Of a stretch of DNA of 64,000 nt, positions 1 through 10,000 are shown piece after piece. The notes under the pieces are model-generated. The model was not told the DNA's origin. It saw nothing but the letters and a program-made list of their open reading frames with translations, and did no database searches. The position numbers and the translations under genes are program-made. Source of the stretch: G963677485 sp942492855. GTDB taxonomy: Bacteria > Armatimonadota > HRBIN16. Position 1 is the stretch's first letter, and every line of letters starts with the position of its first letter. The stretch spans positions 4,898,001 to 4,962,000 of the forward strand of contig OW818647.1 in the NCBI GenBank assembly GCA_942492855.1. Direction: 5' to 3'.

Positions 1-359
1 CCCGGCACCTTGGTGCCCGCAGGCACTTTCGGCATACCCAGGTAGGCAAACACACGGGTGGGCTTGCCCTTGTATTCAAGACCGTCGTAGAAGATGGCCT
101 TCACGTCGCTCTCGAGCGCCTTCTCACGCAGAGGGCTGCCATCAAACATCGAGTCAAATGCATATGACTTCGTACCGACGGGTTTGGCAACTTCGCTGTC
201 GTACATCCTTGGTGCCTTGTTGAGTATCTTCGAATCCGACTTGAATAGCTCAAGCATTGTTTTATCACCTGTTACACGGTCTGCTGATGCTGCGGCTGCG
301 ACAAGCAATCCAACCGTCAGCAACATCCCTATCTGGTATTTCAAAATCCAAGCTCCCAT
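1..359 (-). CDS. Secreted alpha/beta-hydrolase or acetylxylan-esterase-like protein (3' part outside window)
   Basis: Only the first 119 codons are present; the gene runs off the left edge. The ATG at 359 follows the stop of the upstream minus-strand gene by 8 bases, so the two are probably cotranscribed. The translation opens with a signal peptide (hydrophobic MLLTVGLLVAAAASA) and continues into a DGLEYKGKPTRVFAYLGMPK segment, the N-terminal beta-strand region seen in many secreted dienelactone-hydrolase/acetylxylan-esterase-type proteins of polysaccharide degraders. The nucleophile elbow lies outside the window, so the activity is inferred from the N-terminal pattern and the glycosidase neighbours. 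A second possible start (residue 12) would still give a signal peptide. Confidence 0.6.
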   Translation of the reverse strand, partial: MGAWILKYQIGMLLTVGLLVAAAASADRVTGDKTMLELFKSDSKILNKAPRMYDSEVAKPVGTKSYAFDSMFDGSPLREKALESDVKAIFYDGLEYKGKPTRVFAYLGMPKVPAGTKVP

Positions 360-367
360 GGCACCGA

Positions 368-1831
368 TTATGCCAGTATTGAAGAAAAATTTTGTGCTGC
401 AAGATGCGCGCGGGGGTCCGCCGACATCTCGATCACATCGTATATATTCAAGGCACGCTGCCAGTATTCCTGCTCAATCTGTGCTCTATTGGCACTATCG
501 CCCGCCATTGCCAGGAATTTACGGGCAAACCACAGCAAGTCAGAACGATACTGTTCGAACACCGGATAGATCGGCAGGGAACCCGACGGATCCTTCACAG
601 ACTCAAGCCGCTCGATGATCTGTTGATATTTCACGCGAAGCTGTTGCTTCGACCACTGGTGCCGGGGATAGTATCCCCATCCCTGTACGACCTCGAACGC
701 CTCAAACAACTCACCCAGCTCCGCGTGATCCTCACCAAACACGTCAGCGCAGAACTTCCTGGAGAGCTGGTCAGGGTCAGCATCGGGGTTGATCAACAGT
801 TGCCCACCTGCGTACAGAGATAATAAGTTAAGCTTGGGCGTCATCGTGTAGCACATCCCGCCGGAGTATGGTGCAGCCGACCGCTCCTCGCGGCGTCGGG
901 CCGCCATGCGGGGCAGACGCCAGTGCGGGTAGTTGATCAGTTCACCCTCGCACAGCGAGTAGTCCCACGTCACAATCGGGCGGATAGTTGCGATCTCCCG
1001 TGCATAGCCCCGAGCGTCGCCACCCATCAGCATGTCGCCGTCTGGACTGAACCCAAGGTTGATCGCCACCATAGTCTCCTGAGGGAACTCGGGCAGACGG
1101 CGCAGCAGATAATTTACCGCACGCTCCGCCCGTTCAAGATCGCCGTTCCATATGTGGCAAGGCGTTTCGGGTGTGTCGTTCTCGATGCTGGTCAGCATCG
1201 CCCAACTGCCGTCCCAGTGTGGGGTGTGCCGCAGGTCGCTGCCCCAGCCAGAGAACGGGGTTCCCCAGGTGTTCAGCTCAAAACTGCACTCCGGGAGGTA
1301 TTTCCGTGTGACATCCGTGAGATGCAAGGCCAGCTCCACGAATGTCTCGTGGTCGCAGCCGTTGCGGTTGCAGCCTCCAGGATCACCAGGAAAGATGGTG
1401 ATGATGTCCGTCCCAGTTAGCTGCTGACACCAGTACGACCAGAGCCTGATGATCCGCTCGCGGTCGGCCTTATCGTTGGGACACGCAAAATACCACACCG
1501 CACCCAGGCAGTTCGGTATGGCACCAGCCTTGGTCTTCAGGCCCAGCTCATGGGCCAGTTCAGTCACTTGGCGCATCGTATCTGCGAATAGGCCGTAACG
1601 CCCTTCGCCCGACAGCGCAGCCTCCTGGAACATCGTGGGCGGAATCCAGTATTCAAAGCAGTTGTAGCCAAACGCTTTGATCATCGTCAGGAACTGACGC
1701 CAGTCTTCGAGCCCCCATCGGTTGGGTGCTTGGGGATAAAGCATGTTCACATTCCAACTGTTTTGCAGGTGTTCCGCGAAGTTCACATAACAGGATCGGT
1801 GTGAATAGAAGGGCGTTTGTGTGAGCGGCAT
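368..1831 (-). CDS. Putative glycoside-hydrolase-like TIM-barrel protein
   Basis: A 487-residue protein without an evident signal peptide. The start was placed at 1831 because GGGAG lies 7 bases upstream; a longer frame to 2035 has no such site and adds an unlikely leader. The N-terminal part (DWRQFLTMIKAFGYNCFEYW) resembles the first strands of a TIM barrel in glycosidases, followed by a Gly/Cys-rich FPGDPGGC..NGC motif (about residues 145-155) and a DYSLCEGELINYPHWR stretch that could line an active site. I do not recognise the family with confidence. It is upstream of, and probably in one transcript with, the secreted esterase-like gene, and divergent from another TIM-barrel candidate, which supports carbohydrate processing. 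Confidence 0.55.
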   Translation of the reverse strand: MPLTQTPFYSHRSCYVNFAEHLQNSWNVNMLYPQAPNRWGLEDWRQFLTMIKAFGYNCFEYWIPPTMFQEAALSGEGRYGLFADTMRQVTELAHELGLKTKAGAIPNCLGAVWYFACPNDKADRERIIRLWSYWCQQLTGTDIITIFPGDPGGCNRNGCDHETFVELALHLTDVTRKYLPECSFELNTWGTPFSGWGSDLRHTPHWDGSWAMLTSIENDTPETPCHIWNGDLERAERAVNYLLRRLPEFPQETMVAINLGFSPDGDMLMGGDARGYAREIATIRPIVTWDYSLCEGELINYPHWRLPRMAARRREERSAAPYSGGMCYTMTPKLNLLSLYAGGQLLINPDADPDQLSRKFCADVFGEDHAELGELFEAFEVVQGWGYYPRHQWSKQQLRVKYQQIIERLESVKDPSGSLPIYPVFEQYRSDLLWFARKFLAMAGDSANRAQIEQEYWQRALNIYDVIEMSADPRAHLAAQNFSSILA

Positions 1832-2051
1832 ATCATATCTCCCAGGAAGAGCGTACGTCATGATATAGTTATAGCCATGCCGCCATTCAGAGTAGTTGAG
1901 GAAACCATCCAAAAAGCGACATGGCCATATAGATGTTACCCCAATTGCGCACTGTCCGTGTGTTTTATACCTGTTGTGGTGCACTCCCAGTTCGTGTATC
2001 GTGTTAGGTAGATAGACAATCGGCGACGACCACAACCCACAGGAGCATCAC

Positions 2052-2960
2052 ATGGCCAATTTACCCCCCACCAGCCAAAAACTAGATTTGGCGAAACGCA
2101 AGCCACGCCCCAGCTTGAAATACTACGGGTTCGCCGCCATCGACTGCGGCTGGGATGACCCGCATGATGATACTGGCAAGACCAACTACATCGACGAAGT
2201 GGCAGGATTTACCAACATCGGGCAGATGGGTGTCTTCTCCAAAGATGATGTATTGGCCCCTCGGCTGGCGAAGTTCCAGCGGGCCAAGATCAAAGCACTG
2301 CTGCATATCGAGCCGCTGCTGTTCGAACGGTCAAAAGTGACCACCCTCTCAGGCACCAAACTGACACTGCGTCCCGATGCAGAAGCACTCTGGAGAGACT
2401 ACGTTAAGCGCAACAAATCCGTCCTGACACCTCAGTATGTCGCGGCATTATACATCGTGGATGAACCCGTATGGAACAATTTGTCACGCGCCGAGTTCAT
2501 AAAGGCTCTCAAGATTGTGAAGAAGTATGTACCCGGCCTCCCCACAGTGATGATTGAGGCCTATACGGTGCTCGATAAGATCGTGGTTCCTAAGGAACTA
2601 GACTGGGTGGGGTTTGACCGGTATGACATCAAGGACCCCGAACACGACCCCAGATGGCAGTCCGACCTACGAAAAGTGAAGGCCGCGCGCACCAGGCCCG
2701 ACCAGAAGATTATGGTAATCTCCAGCACGCAGTGGCTGCCGTTCTACGAGACCGATGCTGGTGTGAAGCAAGAAGATATGGCGGCAATAGTCGAAAGCTA
2801 CTACCGCGCAGCCATGGCTGAACCCGATGTGATCGCACTGGTGGGCTACATCTGGCCAGGCGGGCTGGACGGCCCTACCCATCTTGGCGCACGCAACTTG
2901 CCTCAAAGCGTGCAGCAGACACTGCGAAAAATCGGCAAGCTCATCATAAATCGGAAGTAA
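2052..2960 (+). CDS. Putative glycosidase-like TIM-barrel protein
   Basis: A 302-residue protein with AGGAG 6 bases before the ATG. It has the look of a compact (beta/alpha)8 barrel: LKYYGFAAIDCGW at the start, ALLHIEPLL, VAALYIVDEPVW (a Glu after a strand, as in many glycosidase acid/base positions), LDWVGFDRYDI and ALVGYIWPGG near the end. No export signal is visible, so it may act in the cytoplasm. It is divergent from the gene ending at 368 across a 220-bp spacer and followed 125 bp later by a GH106-like gene. No specific family can be assigned from sequence alone. Confidence 0.5.
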   Translation: MANLPPTSQKLDLAKRKPRPSLKYYGFAAIDCGWDDPHDDTGKTNYIDEVAGFTNIGQMGVFSKDDVLAPRLAKFQRAKIKALLHIEPLLFERSKVTTLSGTKLTLRPDAEALWRDYVKRNKSVLTPQYVAALYIVDEPVWNNLSRAEFIKALKIVKKYVPGLPTVMIEAYTVLDKIVVPKELDWVGFDRYDIKDPEHDPRWQSDLRKVKAARTRPDQKIMVISSTQWLPFYETDAGVKQEDMAAIVESYYRAAMAEPDVIALVGYIWPGGLDGPTHLGARNLPQSVQQTLRKIGKLIINRK

Positions 2961-3085
2961 GCACGCGCGAGTTCATATGGTCATAATGTGCAAACAGAAG
3001 AACATATTCACCATTGCACGGCTACTGCCATGGCTGTACTGTGGTATGTAGCACCGACGCATCAGCATCAAGAGGATAAACAAAC

Positions 3086-6000
3086 ATGGCCTTCAAGCGC
3101 ACTCTGTCCGCACTATTCATCGCAGTCCTGTTCTGTAGTTCATTCGCATCGGCAGCACCTTCGCAGTTAAGCAAGGAGTTCGCAACACCACCCATGAAGG
3201 CACGCCCCTGGGTGTTCTGGTGGTTCCAAGGCGGATACGGTAACAAAGAGGGTATGGCGAAGGACATCGCCGCGATGCGTGAGAAGGGTATCGGTGGGGT
3301 GATGCATATGCAGACCATCGACACCACCGGTCTGCCCCTCCCCTCCAAGCCCCCAATGCTGGGTGCGGAGTGGGCTGACTGGTTTGGCGAAGCCGCCCGG
3401 CTGGCTGGGAACGCAGGCATGGCGTTCAGTGCGAGTATCGTAGACGGCTGGGCGTTTGGCGGTAAATGGGTTGATAAAGAGTCTGCGGCTATGATGCTGG
3501 TCAGCTCTGAACTGCAGGTTGATGGCTCATCAGACATGAGCCAACCCCTGCCGAAGCCCTTCAGCAGGCTCGATGTCTACCATGATGTGGCCGTAATCGC
3601 CTTCCCCGAGCGGCCAACCCGTGCGCTCACTCCGGCGTCGGCTGTCGGCAGCCACACGCATATGGGCTATTGTGCCGAAGAGAACTGGCCGGCCATTCAT
3701 GCGGCTGACTGCGACCCTGACACTTTTTGGAAAACCTCCAGCACGCCAAGCGCATCCAGCCCTGTTTGGATTCAATATGCCTATTCACAACCGCTCGCAG
3801 CAGTGGCGGTTTATCTCAAGGGCACGCCCACAGGAGGTCCTCGCGAAGGTGAGCTGCAAGTTTCTGACGATGGCCAAAACTTCCGTGCGATCACCAAAAT
3901 CAGCATGAAGCAAGGCGAAGCTAAGCGAATTTCCATCCCCGAAACCACAGGACGTTACTTCCGGCTGGTGATCACATCGGCTTATTCACCAGATGTCAGC
4001 CTGGCGGAGTTCCAGATGCTGCGTCAGGGTGACCAACCCACCGTGCGTCAGGGAATCAAATGGTGGAACTACAAGTCCGGCAACCGAGGAATTCTTGTGG
4101 AGGGTGCGATGGACGACAACAACCCCTTCCATAAGCAATACGACCTCAAGAGCAGCCAGGTCATCGACCTCACCAAGTATCTTCAGCCTGATGGCCATCT
4201 GGACTGGAAGGCACCCTCAGGCCGTTGGACCATCATGCTCTTTGGCTGGACCACAATCGGACAGCCTGCGCGGATGTCAGATGGCGGAGGCTACGAAGTC
4301 GATGTGTTGAGCACAAAGGGTGCTGACCTGATGTTTGACAACGCCGCAGTGGGCATGCTCATAGCCACCGAAAAAACCGCACCGGGCGTGATGAAAGTGT
4401 TCCACACCGATAGCTGGGAAATCGGAGCCGATGTCCAAGGCCAGCAGCCCACCTGGACACCGGAGTTCCGCGAGCAATTCCGCAAGCGTCGCGGGTATGA
4501 CCTGCTATCGATGCTCCCTGCGATGGCGCGCCGCATCGTAGACGACAGCGAAACCACAGAACGCTTCCTGACCGACTACCGCGCCACCATCGCCGACCTA
4601 GTGGCCGACTACTACGGCCAGCTCCAACACAGAGCGCACCAGACCAATACATTGATGAACCCCGAATCGGGTTACGGCAGCTATCCTTCCCCGCATCTTG
4701 ATGGTCTGAAGGTGTTCGGTCGTGCCGATCTTCCCATGGCGGAAGTTTCGCACAACAACACGATCGAGAACCTCTCCAGCGCAATGTCAACCCCGTTCGC
4801 CGATTGCCTCCGCACCGCGGCCTCCGGGGCACGCATATACGGACGGCAGATCGTGCAAGCGGAGACGCTGACTTATCACCCATGGCTGGGGCAGGTCACT
4901 GCTCCCGACCGATACCGCAAGACACTCAACTACAGCTTCGCCAATGGGCTGAACTCCGCGGTGATACACAAGTATGTGCACCAGCCTTTTGAATACAAGC
5001 CAGGTCTGGAAGACTACGGCATCTTCAGCCGCCACTACACCTGGTGGCCGATGGCTGAAGGGATGCTAAACTACATCGGACGCTGCCAGTATCTTCTGCA
5101 GCAAGGAAGGTTCGTAGCCGATGCCGCCTATTTCGTGGGTGAGGGTTCCTCCCGGTATGTGCCCAGCAAATCGAGCTTGAAACCCGCGTTGCCGTTGGGC
5201 TGCGACTATGACGGCATGAATGCCGAAGTGCTGCTTACCCGCCTCACCGTCAAGAACGGCCGTTGGACACTTCCCGACGGGCTGAGCTACCGCTATCTCG
5301 TGCTCACCGACCCATATTGTTCGACCATGAGCACCGAGGTGCTGCAGAAAATTGCCAATCTGGTGAAAGCAGGCGGCACCCTGGTTGGAAAATCGCCCAC
5401 ACGTACACCGGGCTTGGCCAACCGGACTGCTTCCGATGCGAAGCTCAAAGCACTAGTCAACACCCTATGGGGTGCGAAGCGCGTAACACAGGGCATCCGC
5501 ACGGTAGGCAAAGGCCGCGTGGTTTGGGGGATGTCCATCGATAAGCTGATGCAGTGGGATAACTCAGTGGCCGATATGGTCGCGACCGATATTGGGAATG
5601 CTTCCACTGCCAAGCGGGCGGGGCTGGCGAATGCCTCGTGGATTTGGCACGGCAGCACGGCAGGATATCCAGCACCCGGAACCCGTTACTTCAGATCGAC
5701 CATCGATCTGCCAGCAAAGGCCAAGGTGCAGAAGGCACTGGTCAGCATGTCGGCAGACAATGAGTTCACCCTGACCGTCAACGGCAATGAGTGCTTGAAG
5801 AGCGTAGACTGGCAGAAAGCATCTGACGCCGATATTACGAAGCTGCTGAAGGCCGGACGGAACACCATCCTGGTGAAGGCCATAAACATCACTAACGAGC
5901 CCAGTCCTGCAGGATTGATCGGCAAGTTCGTGGTCACACTGTCAGACGGAAAAACCAAAGAGCTCAGCACCGATGCGGAAACATGGCAATCGAGCCAGGA

Positions 6001-6889
6001 TGCCAAAACCTGGACATCTGCCAGCATCGTTGGGCCGCTGGGCTGCAGCCCATGGGGTTCGTTCGATCAGTCGGCCACCATCAGCCTCGACTGGATACAT
6101 CGGCGTACACAAGATACAGACGTCTATTTCGTGGCGAACCCGTCCGGTAAGCTGCTCAAAATGCAGCTCGCTCTGCGTGTCACCGGTAAAGTACCGGAGC
6201 TGTTCGACCCTCTCACTGGTAAGGTCAGTGCGCTTCCGAGTTACACGGTCAAAGCACAGCAGACCGTCATCCCCATGCGCTTCGAGGCATACCAGGGGTT
6301 GTTTATCATCTTCCGCCAGAAAGCGGCCACACAACCCGTTGTTAAAGCCAAACCCAACTTCCCTGAGTATAAGCCGCAACAGGCAGTTAGAGGCCCCTGG
6401 GCTGTGCAGTTCGATCCCGCATGGGTCTCACCCACCCTAGGAGCTTCTGGCGACTTGGCCAAGGGCAAAGTGGTGTTCGACCAGCTCACCGACTGGACGA
6501 AACGAGCAGAGGCCGGTCTGAAATTCTACTCGGGCATCGCCACCTACAGCACCAGTTTCAAACTACCTGCAGGTCTGACGCCCGCGCAGATGTCGAAGCT
6601 GCGGCTCAGCCTGGGTTTGGTAAAGGACATCGCCCGTGTGCGTTTGAACGGTAAAGATTTAGGCGTGACGTGGTGCGAGCCCTGGCAGGCCGATCTTGGC
6701 GTGGCCGTCAAACCCGGCACCAATAAGCTGGAGATCGAGGTGGCCAACCTGTGGACGAACCGTGTGATCGGTGATGCCGCCCTGCCGGTCGATCAACGGT
6801 TGACCAAATCCAACTTCCAGTTGGGGGCCGACACACCGCTGTATTCCTCGGGATTGTTAGGGCCGGTGCAGATACTGGCCGTGAAGTAG
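3086..6889 (+). CDS. Large secreted GH106-like alpha-L-rhamnosidase
   Basis: A 1267-residue exported protein with a signal peptide cut near FASA-AP (about residue 25). Residues 40-75 (RPWVFWWFQGG then an Ala/Met-rich helix and GIGGVMHMQT) match the opening of GH106-type rhamnosidases. An inserted F5/8C-like carbohydrate-binding jelly roll (about 190-315; GRYFRLVITSAY) and two beta-sandwich segments follow: NEFTLTVNGNE around 890-960 and a C-terminal VRLNGKDLGVTWCEPW region around 1190-1250 like the terminal domain of GH2/GH106 proteins. Length fits the family. Expected role: removal of terminal rhamnose from pectin side chains such as rhamnogalacturonan, outside the cell or in the periplasm. 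Catalytic residues were not assigned. Confidence 0.8.
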   Translation: MAFKRTLSALFIAVLFCSSFASAAPSQLSKEFATPPMKARPWVFWWFQGGYGNKEGMAKDIAAMREKGIGGVMHMQTIDTTGLPLPSKPPMLGAEWADWFGEAARLAGNAGMAFSASIVDGWAFGGKWVDKESAAMMLVSSELQVDGSSDMSQPLPKPFSRLDVYHDVAVIAFPERPTRALTPASAVGSHTHMGYCAEENWPAIHAADCDPDTFWKTSSTPSASSPVWIQYAYSQPLAAVAVYLKGTPTGGPREGELQVSDDGQNFRAITKISMKQGEAKRISIPETTGRYFRLVITSAYSPDVSLAEFQMLRQGDQPTVRQGIKWWNYKSGNRGILVEGAMDDNNPFHKQYDLKSSQVIDLTKYLQPDGHLDWKAPSGRWTIMLFGWTTIGQPARMSDGGGYEVDVLSTKGADLMFDNAAVGMLIATEKTAPGVMKVFHTDSWEIGADVQGQQPTWTPEFREQFRKRRGYDLLSMLPAMARRIVDDSETTERFLTDYRATIADLVADYYGQLQHRAHQTNTLMNPESGYGSYPSPHLDGLKVFGRADLPMAEVSHNNTIENLSSAMSTPFADCLRTAASGARIYGRQIVQAETLTYHPWLGQVTAPDRYRKTLNYSFANGLNSAVIHKYVHQPFEYKPGLEDYGIFSRHYTWWPMAEGMLNYIGRCQYLLQQGRFVADAAYFVGEGSSRYVPSKSSLKPALPLGCDYDGMNAEVLLTRLTVKNGRWTLPDGLSYRYLVLTDPYCSTMSTEVLQKIANLVKAGGTLVGKSPTRTPGLANRTASDAKLKALVNTLWGAKRVTQGIRTVGKGRVVWGMSIDKLMQWDNSVADMVATDIGNASTAKRAGLANASWIWHGSTAGYPAPGTRYFRSTIDLPAKAKVQKALVSMSADNEFTLTVNGNECLKSVDWQKASDADITKLLKAGRNTILVKAINITNEPSPAGLIGKFVVTLSDGKTKELSTDAETWQSSQDAKTWTSASIVGPLGCSPWGSFDQSATISLDWIHRRTQDTDVYFVANPSGKLLKMQLALRVTGKVPELFDPLTGKVSALPSYTVKAQQTVIPMRFEAYQGLFIIFRQKAATQPVVKAKPNFPEYKPQQAVRGPWAVQFDPAWVSPTLGASGDLAKGKVVFDQLTDWTKRAEAGLKFYSGIATYSTSFKLPAGLTPAQMSKLRLSLGLVKDIARVRLNGKDLGVTWCEPWQADLGVAVKPGTNKLEIEVANLWTNRVIGDAALPVDQRLTKSNFQLGADTPLYSSGLLGPVQILAVK

Positions 6890-6909
6890 CTACCCGCGAA
6901 TTTGGGTAT

Positions 6910-6933
6910 GGGCGACCAGCCGGTCGCCCCTAC
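6910..6933. repeat. Palindromic repeat, family B (GGGCGACC...GGTCGCCCC)
   Basis: A short near-perfect palindrome ending in CTAC. The same unit is at 7031-7054, and variants are at 15319-15341 and 37949-37970. It sits just after the rhamnosidase gene and could fold as a small hairpin. Confidence 0.8.
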
Positions 6934-7030
6934 AGCGGTTCATAGAGCACAGCACGCTGTGCCCCAACGACGGACGTCATGACCGGAAAGACCGCCCCGG
7001 TTAGGGGAAAACCGGCGCGGACGTTGCGAA

Positions 7031-7054
7031 GGGCGACCAGCCGGTCGCCCCTAC
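7031..7054. repeat. Palindromic repeat, family B, abutting the ppx stop codon
   Basis: Identical to the copy at 6910. Its last bases include the complement of the TAG stop of the exopolyphosphatase gene, so the repeat starts exactly where the reading frame ends. It may serve as the terminator or mRNA-end hairpin of the long minus-strand operon. Confidence 0.8.
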
Positions 7055-8646
7055 GGTGCGCTGGGGGCGTCCAACTGCTCGATGCGCAGCTCCACGCTGC
7101 GGCCGAAGGCCTTGCGGAAGCTGTTCGCATGGTTACTGGTGCCCCACGCTTCCAGTTGGCAGTCGCCCTCAGCGCGGGCGACTAGCGCCACCCGCTTTTT
7201 GTCAATCGGCTCGATACGAATCTGCTTCACTACATCCATATGGGTGCGGTCCAGGCTCTCCGCAATCCGTAAAATAACCGCCAACTGGCGCACGCACTCC
7301 AGCCGCTTGTCATCAAACTCAGCCAGCTCCGGGCAGCTCCTCTTGGGCCAGCTCTTACGATGGAACATCGACACCACCGCCATCATCTCCAGCTCCTTTT
7401 GGTCAAAGCCCAGCATATCGGTGTTCTTCACCAGGTAATAGCTGTGTTGATCGTGGTTGGTGTAACTGAGGAAAGTCCCGATGTCATGCAGCAAGCAGGC
7501 GTAACGAAGCAGCTCACGCTCCTCTTCACCCAGGGTATGAAGCCGACACTCTTGCAGCCCCTCAAACATCTGGTCAGACAGCGCAGCCACGGTATTCGCG
7601 TGGTGCTCATCAAAGTGGCAACTGCGAGCTAACTGCAGCACACTGCGCTCGCGGGTGCTCATCTGCTCCGCATAGGCGCCGATGCCCATACGGCCCAGGT
7701 AGTCCACCAGCATACCGTCTCGCAGGCTGCGTTCGCTGATGCATATTTGCTTCACACCGATTTCGGTCAGCAAAGTCTCCAGCACGGCGATGCCGGCCAC
7801 GATGATGTCGGCCCGCTCGGGGTTCATTCCCGGCACCTTACGACGGTCCTCCAGCGATAGTGAACAGAGGTGCGCCGCCAGCTCTTTGATCTGCTCCAGG
7901 CTGACTACATCATCTCGCATCAGTCTGCGCTTCTCGGTGCGCTGCATGATCATTTCGCCGATGTTCATGATGGTTCCAGACGAGCCATAGCAGATGCTGG
8001 TGTCTTCTTCCCTCAGCCGGTTGATGGCTCGGATGGCTGTGTTGCGCACATAGTGCTTGATCAGAGCATACCGCGCAGGTGCCACCGGCTCCGGCTCGCC
8101 CGGCAGGAAGTAGAGCTGGGTCAGCCGAATGGCACCCAGCTTGAACATATCGAGGTAGTCATACTCATGCTGACCACCATACGCCAGCTCCGTGGAGCCG
8201 CCTCCGATGTCGATGAACATCGCTTTGGATTCCGCCAGGTTCACCCCGCTGGAGACGCCCAGATAGACCAGGCGCGCCTCCTCTTTACCGCTGATGACCC
8301 GCAGCTCAAGGTTGCACTCCTTCATCAGCATCTTCAGGAAGTCGGCCTGGTTGTCGGCTTCACGGGTAGCGGAGGTCGCCACCGCGATCACCTCGGTCGC
8401 GTGGTAGTGCTTAGCTAAAGTTGTAAACCGGCTGAGCACATCCAATGCACGCTGCATCGCCTCCGGTTGTAGCACCTCGTCGTCGCTGAACTCCCCCTCA
8501 CCTAACCGCACGACCTCCTTTTGGGAGGTCAGCACGGTATAGGAGTGGTTTGGGTTGATACGCACCATCAGCAGCCGAGCTGAGTTGGTGCCCACATCCA
8601 TGAAGCTCACCACACGGCCGAAGTCCGGAGACGTGTTTTCAGCCAT
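7051..8646 (-). CDS. ppx: Exopolyphosphatase / guanosine pentaphosphatase with C-terminal HD domain
   Basis: A 531-residue Ppx/GppA family phosphatase that hydrolyses polyphosphate and/or pppGpp. The ASKHA ATPase fold is visible as DVGTNSARLL at residues 17-26 (phosphate-binding loop 1) and IDIGGGSTELAYG near 150 (loop 2). A C-terminal HD-type domain has LLHDIGTFLSYTNHDQHSYYL near 385. The start at 8646 was chosen because GGAG precedes it and ATGGCTGA overlaps the stop of the upstream mutase by 8 bases. It is the last gene of a seven-gene operon that also encodes a CHAD protein, a domain known to associate with polyphosphate, which favours a polyphosphate role over a purely (p)ppGpp role. Confidence 0.88.
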   Translation of the reverse strand: MAENTSPDFGRVVSFMDVGTNSARLLMVRINPNHSYTVLTSQKEVVRLGEGEFSDDEVLQPEAMQRALDVLSRFTTLAKHYHATEVIAVATSATREADNQADFLKMLMKECNLELRVISGKEEARLVYLGVSSGVNLAESKAMFIDIGGGSTELAYGGQHEYDYLDMFKLGAIRLTQLYFLPGEPEPVAPARYALIKHYVRNTAIRAINRLREEDTSICYGSSGTIMNIGEMIMQRTEKRRLMRDDVVSLEQIKELAAHLCSLSLEDRRKVPGMNPERADIIVAGIAVLETLLTEIGVKQICISERSLRDGMLVDYLGRMGIGAYAEQMSTRERSVLQLARSCHFDEHHANTVAALSDQMFEGLQECRLHTLGEEERELLRYACLLHDIGTFLSYTNHDQHSYYLVKNTDMLGFDQKELEMMAVVSMFHRKSWPKRSCPELAEFDDKRLECVRQLAVILRIAESLDRTHMDVVKQIRIEPIDKKRVALVARAEGDCQLEAWGTSNHANSFRKAFGRSVELRIEQLDAPSAP

Positions 8647-10000
8647 TCTGCATCTCCGCAATCACGCGTAGACCACCGTCGGCCAGCTCGTCGGCTCTCT
8701 GTTGAGTGGGAGCTTCCGCGATGACCCTCATGATCGGCTCGGTGTTGCTACCGCGCGCTTGCAGCCAAGCATCCGGCCACAGTATCTTCAGACCGTCGAT
8801 AAAGTTCATGGTCTGACCGGCGTAGTGCTCTTGCAGTTTGGCCAGGGCGGGCTGTATCAACCGGGCGGGAATGCCGATCTTACGGCGAGCCAGAGCATAG
8901 TGCGGAAGCTTGTTGGCGTATTCGCTCATACTCAAGCCGCTCTTGGCCAGAGCCTCCAGCGTCAGCGCCATCCCCACGAAAGAGTCACGGCAAGGGTTGA
9001 TGGCGGGTACGATCAAACCGCCATTACCTTCACCACCCACGATGGCACCGAGCTCCAGCATCTTCTGCACCACATTCACTTCGCCCACTTTTGCGTAGAC
9101 CATGGGTACACCACAAAGCTCCGCAGCGTCCTCGCTCAACCGGCTGCTGCTGATGTTTACCACCACCGGGTTTTGCGACCGGCCAGCGATATGCAGAATG
9201 CCCAGTGCCAGCGTGTACTCTTCGCCCACCGGGTTGCCGAACTCATTCACCAGCGCCAGACGATCCGCATCCGCATCTTGGACAAAGCCCACTTCAGCAC
9301 CGTATTTCTTTACGGCATCGCAAATCTGCCCCAGGTTCTCAGGCACAGGCTCCGGGTTATGCGGAAACGGCAGATCGATGTTGTCATTGATCGCCACCAC
9401 ATCGCAGCCCAGCATATTCAAAAACAGCGGAGTGGCGATGCTGGCCGCCCCGTTGCAGCAGTCGCAGACCACGCGGAAGTGTTTGGCCCTAATGGCTTCT
9501 ACATCCACATGCCTCAGAACAGACTCGCAGTGCCGCATAATGGCGGTATCGTCATACAACAGCTCAGCGATCTCATTCGCAGAGACTCGGGGGAACACGC
9601 CCTGATGGTAAAGGTCTGTGAGTTCCGCGGCCTGGTTCGGCCTCAGCAGAATGCCGTCCTCGGCGAAAAATTTCAGCGCGTTCCACTCCACCGGGTTGTG
9701 GCTGGCGGTCACACAGATGCCACCAAGTGCCTTCACCTGGCGGATGTGGTGCTGCAGGGCCGGCACCGGTAGTACGCCAAGGTCGATAGGTTGGCAGCCC
9801 ACGCTCAGCAGCCCAGCGATGACACCGCGCTTGACCATCTCACGGCTGGGACGGCTGTCGGTGCCCACCAGGATGGGTCCTCGGCCGGTGTGGCATCCGA
9901 ATGCAGCGGCAAAGGTGGTGACGAGCTGCGGCGACAGGCTTTCGCCCACAATCCCGCGGACGCCAGAGACTCCGATTTTCAATGATGATGGCTTAGGCAT
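8639..10000 (-). CDS. Phosphohexomutase (GlmM/ManB superfamily), complete active site
   Basis: A 453-residue alpha-D-phosphohexomutase that moves phosphate between C1 and C6 of a hexose or glucosamine. All four signature elements are present: phosphoserine loop TASHNP (Ser100), metal loop DADADR (242-247), sugar loop GEGNGG (323-328) and phosphate loop RGSNTEP (416-422). Substrate (glucosamine, mannose or glucose phosphate) cannot be told from these motifs; GlmM is plausible because every cell wall needs one. It overlaps the next gene (ppx) by 8 bases and the preceding paralogue by 8 bases, so translation is probably coupled. Confidence 0.85.
   Translation of the reverse strand: MPKPSSLKIGVSGVRGIVGESLSPQLVTTFAAAFGCHTGRGPILVGTDSRPSREMVKRGVIAGLLSVGCQPIDLGVLPVPALQHHIRQVKALGGICVTASHNPVEWNALKFFAEDGILLRPNQAAELTDLYHQGVFPRVSANEIAELLYDDTAIMRHCESVLRHVDVEAIRAKHFRVVCDCCNGAASIATPLFLNMLGCDVVAINDNIDLPFPHNPEPVPENLGQICDAVKKYGAEVGFVQDADADRLALVNEFGNPVGEEYTLALGILHIAGRSQNPVVVNISSSRLSEDAAELCGVPMVYAKVGEVNVVQKMLELGAIVGGEGNGGLIVPAINPCRDSFVGMALTLEALAKSGLSMSEYANKLPHYALARRKIGIPARLIQPALAKLQEHYAGQTMNFIDGLKILWPDAWLQARGSNTEPIMRVIAEAPTQQRADELADGGLRVIAEMQNG

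Noticed and set aside
8702..9772. A 356-codon plus-strand frame opposite the phosphohexomutase gene
   Set aside because: The minus strand encodes complete mutase motifs in the same place; the plus frame has none and no ribosome site.
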